From Nematostella vectensis (taxonomy: Eukaryota > Cnidaria > Anthozoa > Actiniaria > Edwardsiidae), in contig NC_064043.1 of the NCBI RefSeq assembly GCF_932526225.1, positions 8,981,501 through 9,045,500 of the forward strand: DNA of 64,000 nt, read 5' to 3'. The number at the start of each line of letters is the position of its first letter. The first letter of the stretch is position 1. Below the pieces are notes generated by a model, which saw nothing but the letters and a program-made list of their open reading frames with translations, was not told where the DNA came from and ran no database searches. A program made the position numbers and the translations under genes. Positions 61,901-64,000 of the stretch are shown here, one piece after another.

Positions 61901-63914
61901 TTTGTTGTTTGGCTTTGCCTGGATGAGAAAATAGTTTTCTAATGAATCACAGCAAATTTTTCTAATTGATTCCAAAATTGTTTACACTGCTATTCTGGGT
62001 CTGTATGACCTGAATTTGATTTGTTTGTCTTTGGGTTGAAAAGTCAGCAAGTGGTTTCACAAGCTTTCAAGGAGTGGACATTATGTTTTGAGGGCATGGA
62101 AACGAACCTGAAGGATCAGAATAAATTTATCTATTTGTGTCTTGAGTTGTATTTGTTGATCTCTTTCCCTTGTATGGTATTTTGACCTTGTTGTCAAGAG
62201 GGTCGATTCTGCCATTTTTCCTTGTCCGCTTTTGTCAAAGAACCTGCGCTATTATTTGGCTGAAGAGTAGTTGCTATCACCTTGGTTGGATGCATATCTT
62301 CAAGACCATTTATTCTTTTGACTGATGCCTGAGTATCTTCATCTTGTTGTGTTTATTTTGAATTTATGAATTTTTTGGGTTGTGGGTACTTCTCAAAGCC
62401 GGTACAGGCTGGTTGAGGGGTCAATGTGTCAAAAACATTGTTTACTTTTTACATTTGTTTGCAGGGAAGTCCAAAGGGGAAATTCTGGCAGGGACAAGGT
62501 ATGTGAGTGAGATAATTGTGGGAAATTTGACTCTACATAGCTAATTAAAATCAGGCATGACATAATCATCCTGTTTTTTTGGTGGAAAGTTTTGATGTTA
62601 AATTATAGTGTATCCATCTATACATAATGTGCATAAACTGTAATTTTGGATATGGCTTGCAAAAGTGTTTGACTGATTAATTGATTGAGAAACTGCTAAA
62701 AGTTTCTGCTTCGAAAGCAGCAGTGTCATGTTAAGTGTAAGAATCATTTAATATTCAATTTTTGTCTTAGCATTTGAGAACTTCCAGTGGGCCGTCAACC
62801 CGCCCATCATCAGCCCAACCCCCTGCCTGAAGATCAGGAACATGTTTGACCATGAAGTGTGAGTACACGGATCAAGGGGAATGGTGTAGGCTGGGAAGAG
62901 AGAGAGGGAACATGTTTGACCATGAAGTGTTAGTACAACGAGCAAGGGGGATGGTGTAGGCTGGGAGGGGAGAGGAAGGGAACATGTTTGACCATGAAGT
63001 GTGAGTACAATGAGCAAGGGGAATGGTGTAGGCTGGAAGGGGGGAGAGAAGGGAAGGATGAGTAGAAATGCAATTGTGTCACTTTCAAATTGCAAGCTTG
63101 GAGTGTTTGTATGTCTGATGTGAATCACTGTTGAATACCATGTCATTTGTTCCTGAATCAGATGTTACTGTCTGTCTTATGACTGTTCTGTGTGTTTGAT
63201 GCGTGGCTACTACCTCGAGCTGATTGTTGTGTGGTTTTGTTTGAGTGTTGCCTTTGCCCAATGCAGGGAGATGGAGGAAGGATGGCATGTTCTTATCCAA
63301 GATGCCATACTGGAGAAGTGCTCAGATGCTGGTGCTAACATCGTGCATATTGCTGTGGACAAAAGCTCCAATGAGGTACATAAAAAAATTGTACTGTATT
63401 GTCTAAGAATCAATTAGAAAATCGCTCTTTGGGTCACAAATGGCTTATGGAACAGAAAAAATCTGAAGACCAATTGAGTTTGACTGATCTTTTGCCGTTC
63501 ATCACATGAATGAGCTTACATCTTTCTCCTAGGGTTGTGTTTATGTCAAGTGTGACTCACATGACTCTGCAGGAATCGCATTCAAGAGTTTGCATGGTTG
63601 TTGGTTCGATGGTGAGTAGCATACTTTAACACAATATGCTGAAAAACCTTCCTGATTTTAGTTTCTTGTTTAGAATTCAAATCCAGAGCATGATTCATCA
63701 TGCCGACCCTGATGTCTCATGAAGTCTTTCCCTAACAGGTCGTCTTGTTGCGGTCAAGTACCTCACTCTGAAGCGCTATCATCAGAGGTTCCCTGTAGCT
63801 CTGTACGCCACCGAGGCATTGCGGCCCTCTGGACGCAGCCCTTCTTCACTAGTCACATTTAACCCAGAAGACCAAGATGATCAAGATAACAATGACTCAG
63901 ACCTTGAAGTTTAA
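58945..63914 (+). CDS. LEMD3: Inner nuclear membrane protein MAN1 / LEMD3
   Basis: 14 exons: 58945-59674, 59996-60021, 60167-60245, 60320-60408, 60518-60588, 60781-60920, 61067-61168, 61375-61477, 61658-61820, 62465-62498, 62771-62858, 63267-63375, 63533-63611, 63739-63914. They total 1989 nt, all phases consistent, 662 residues (human 911; the N-terminal linker is shorter). LEM domain at 1-40 ([20 protein letters not shown]) for BAF binding, a Ser/Arg-rich nucleoplasmic linker, TM1 at about 210-233 and TM2 at about 367-389 around a lumenal loop. A MAN1-Src1 winged-helix region follows ([28 protein letters not shown]), and a C-terminal RRM/UHM-like domain ([48 protein letters not shown]). The RRM distinguishes it from LEMD2; in vertebrates this domain binds R-SMADs and damps BMP/TGF-beta signalling. 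Tandem duplications abut the exon 11 donor and the stop codon. Confidence 0.95.
61860..62437 (+). repeat. Dispersed repeat, shorter copy, filling LEMD3 intron 9
   Basis: Inverted relative to the copy at 725-1447 and covering most of the 644-bp intron 9. About 140 bp present in the other copy are absent from the middle. There is no open frame. Confidence 0.8.
62839..63045 (+). repeat. Triplicated exon 11 end and donor of LEMD3
   Basis: The last 20 exon bases AACATGTTTGACCATGAAGT and the donor GTGAGTAC are repeated at about 62929 (donor GTTAGT) and 63001 (donor GTGAGT), period 70-72 bp, with the intervening GGAATGGTGTAGGCTGG shared. Use of the third donor would lengthen exon 11 by 142 nt. Confidence 0.93.
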
Positions 63915-64000
63915 ATCCTCCCACCCCTCCCCAGGGTGATCTAGATAACAATGACTCAGACCTTGAAGTTTAAACCCTCCCACCCCTCCCCAGGGTGATC
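63877..64000 (+). repeat. Tandem copy of the LEMD3 C-terminus and stop
   Basis: GATAACAATGACTCAGACCT then TGAAGTTTAAA and CCTCCCACCCCTCCCCAGGG is repeated at 63885 and 63944 with a 59-bp period. The second copy lies after the stop and still encodes DNNDSDLEV-stop. The array may continue past the window edge. Confidence 0.95.

Overview
This is a 64 kb stretch of animal nuclear DNA. The genes have many introns with GT-AG borders, and the space between them is AT-rich and full of short inverted-repeat transposons, minisatellites and poly-G/C tracts. Recognisable genes are orthologues of vertebrate beta-sarcoglycan, CDKL5, an M14B (CPE/CPD-type) carboxypeptidase, GPR157, an SDR9C-type retinol/steroid dehydrogenase and MAN1/LEMD3. 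Together with two giant beta-helix membrane proteins of a type I associate with cnidarians, this points to an anthozoan, plausibly the sea anemone Nematostella vectensis. The species is an inference, not something read from a marker.

Layout. 1-1.9 kb: repeats. 1.9-3.4 kb (minus): an unnamed six-exon gene with a tRNA-Ser(UGA) inside one intron. 4.7-8.5 kb (minus): an intronless beta-helix/multi-TM protein (paralogue A). 9-14.7 kb: a transposon graveyard in which two short CAG...CTG elements sit inside older broken elements. 14.8-19.4 kb (minus): beta-sarcoglycan in 7 exons. It is head-to-head with CDKL5 (plus, 22 exons, 20.3-29.7 kb) across about 850 bp. 31.1-34.6 kb (plus): metallocarboxypeptidase with a long Met/Gly-rich tail. 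36.0-36.6 kb (minus): a single-exon two-TM protein with PY motifs. 37.3-39.6 kb: a 61-bp satellite. 41.1-47.8 kb (plus): GPR157 in 4 exons with repeat-rich introns. 48.4-53.1 kb (plus): paralogue B of the beta-helix/TM family, with one intron. 53.5-55.5 kb (minus): short-chain dehydrogenase in 4 exons. 55.5-58.9 kb: repeats. 58.9-63.9 kb (plus): MAN1/LEMD3 in 14 exons. All multi-exon models were built by hand from splice signals, homology and reading-phase consistency.

The genes are not an operon or a pathway. They are ordinary metazoan genes side by side: sarcolemma/basement-membrane linkage, ciliary/neuronal kinase, propeptide processing, ciliary GPCR, retinoid/steroid redox and inner nuclear membrane. 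Two observations stand out. First, there are two copies of a large receptor-like architecture: a secreted Pmp-like parallel beta-helix, a Cys-rich neck and about eight membrane spans. Second, tandem arrays repeatedly start exactly on an exon border, so splice donors or acceptors, or the end of a reading frame, are present in several copies. This occurs in CDKL5, the carboxypeptidase, paralogue B and LEMD3. Several unrelated arrays share a unit of about 59-61 bp.
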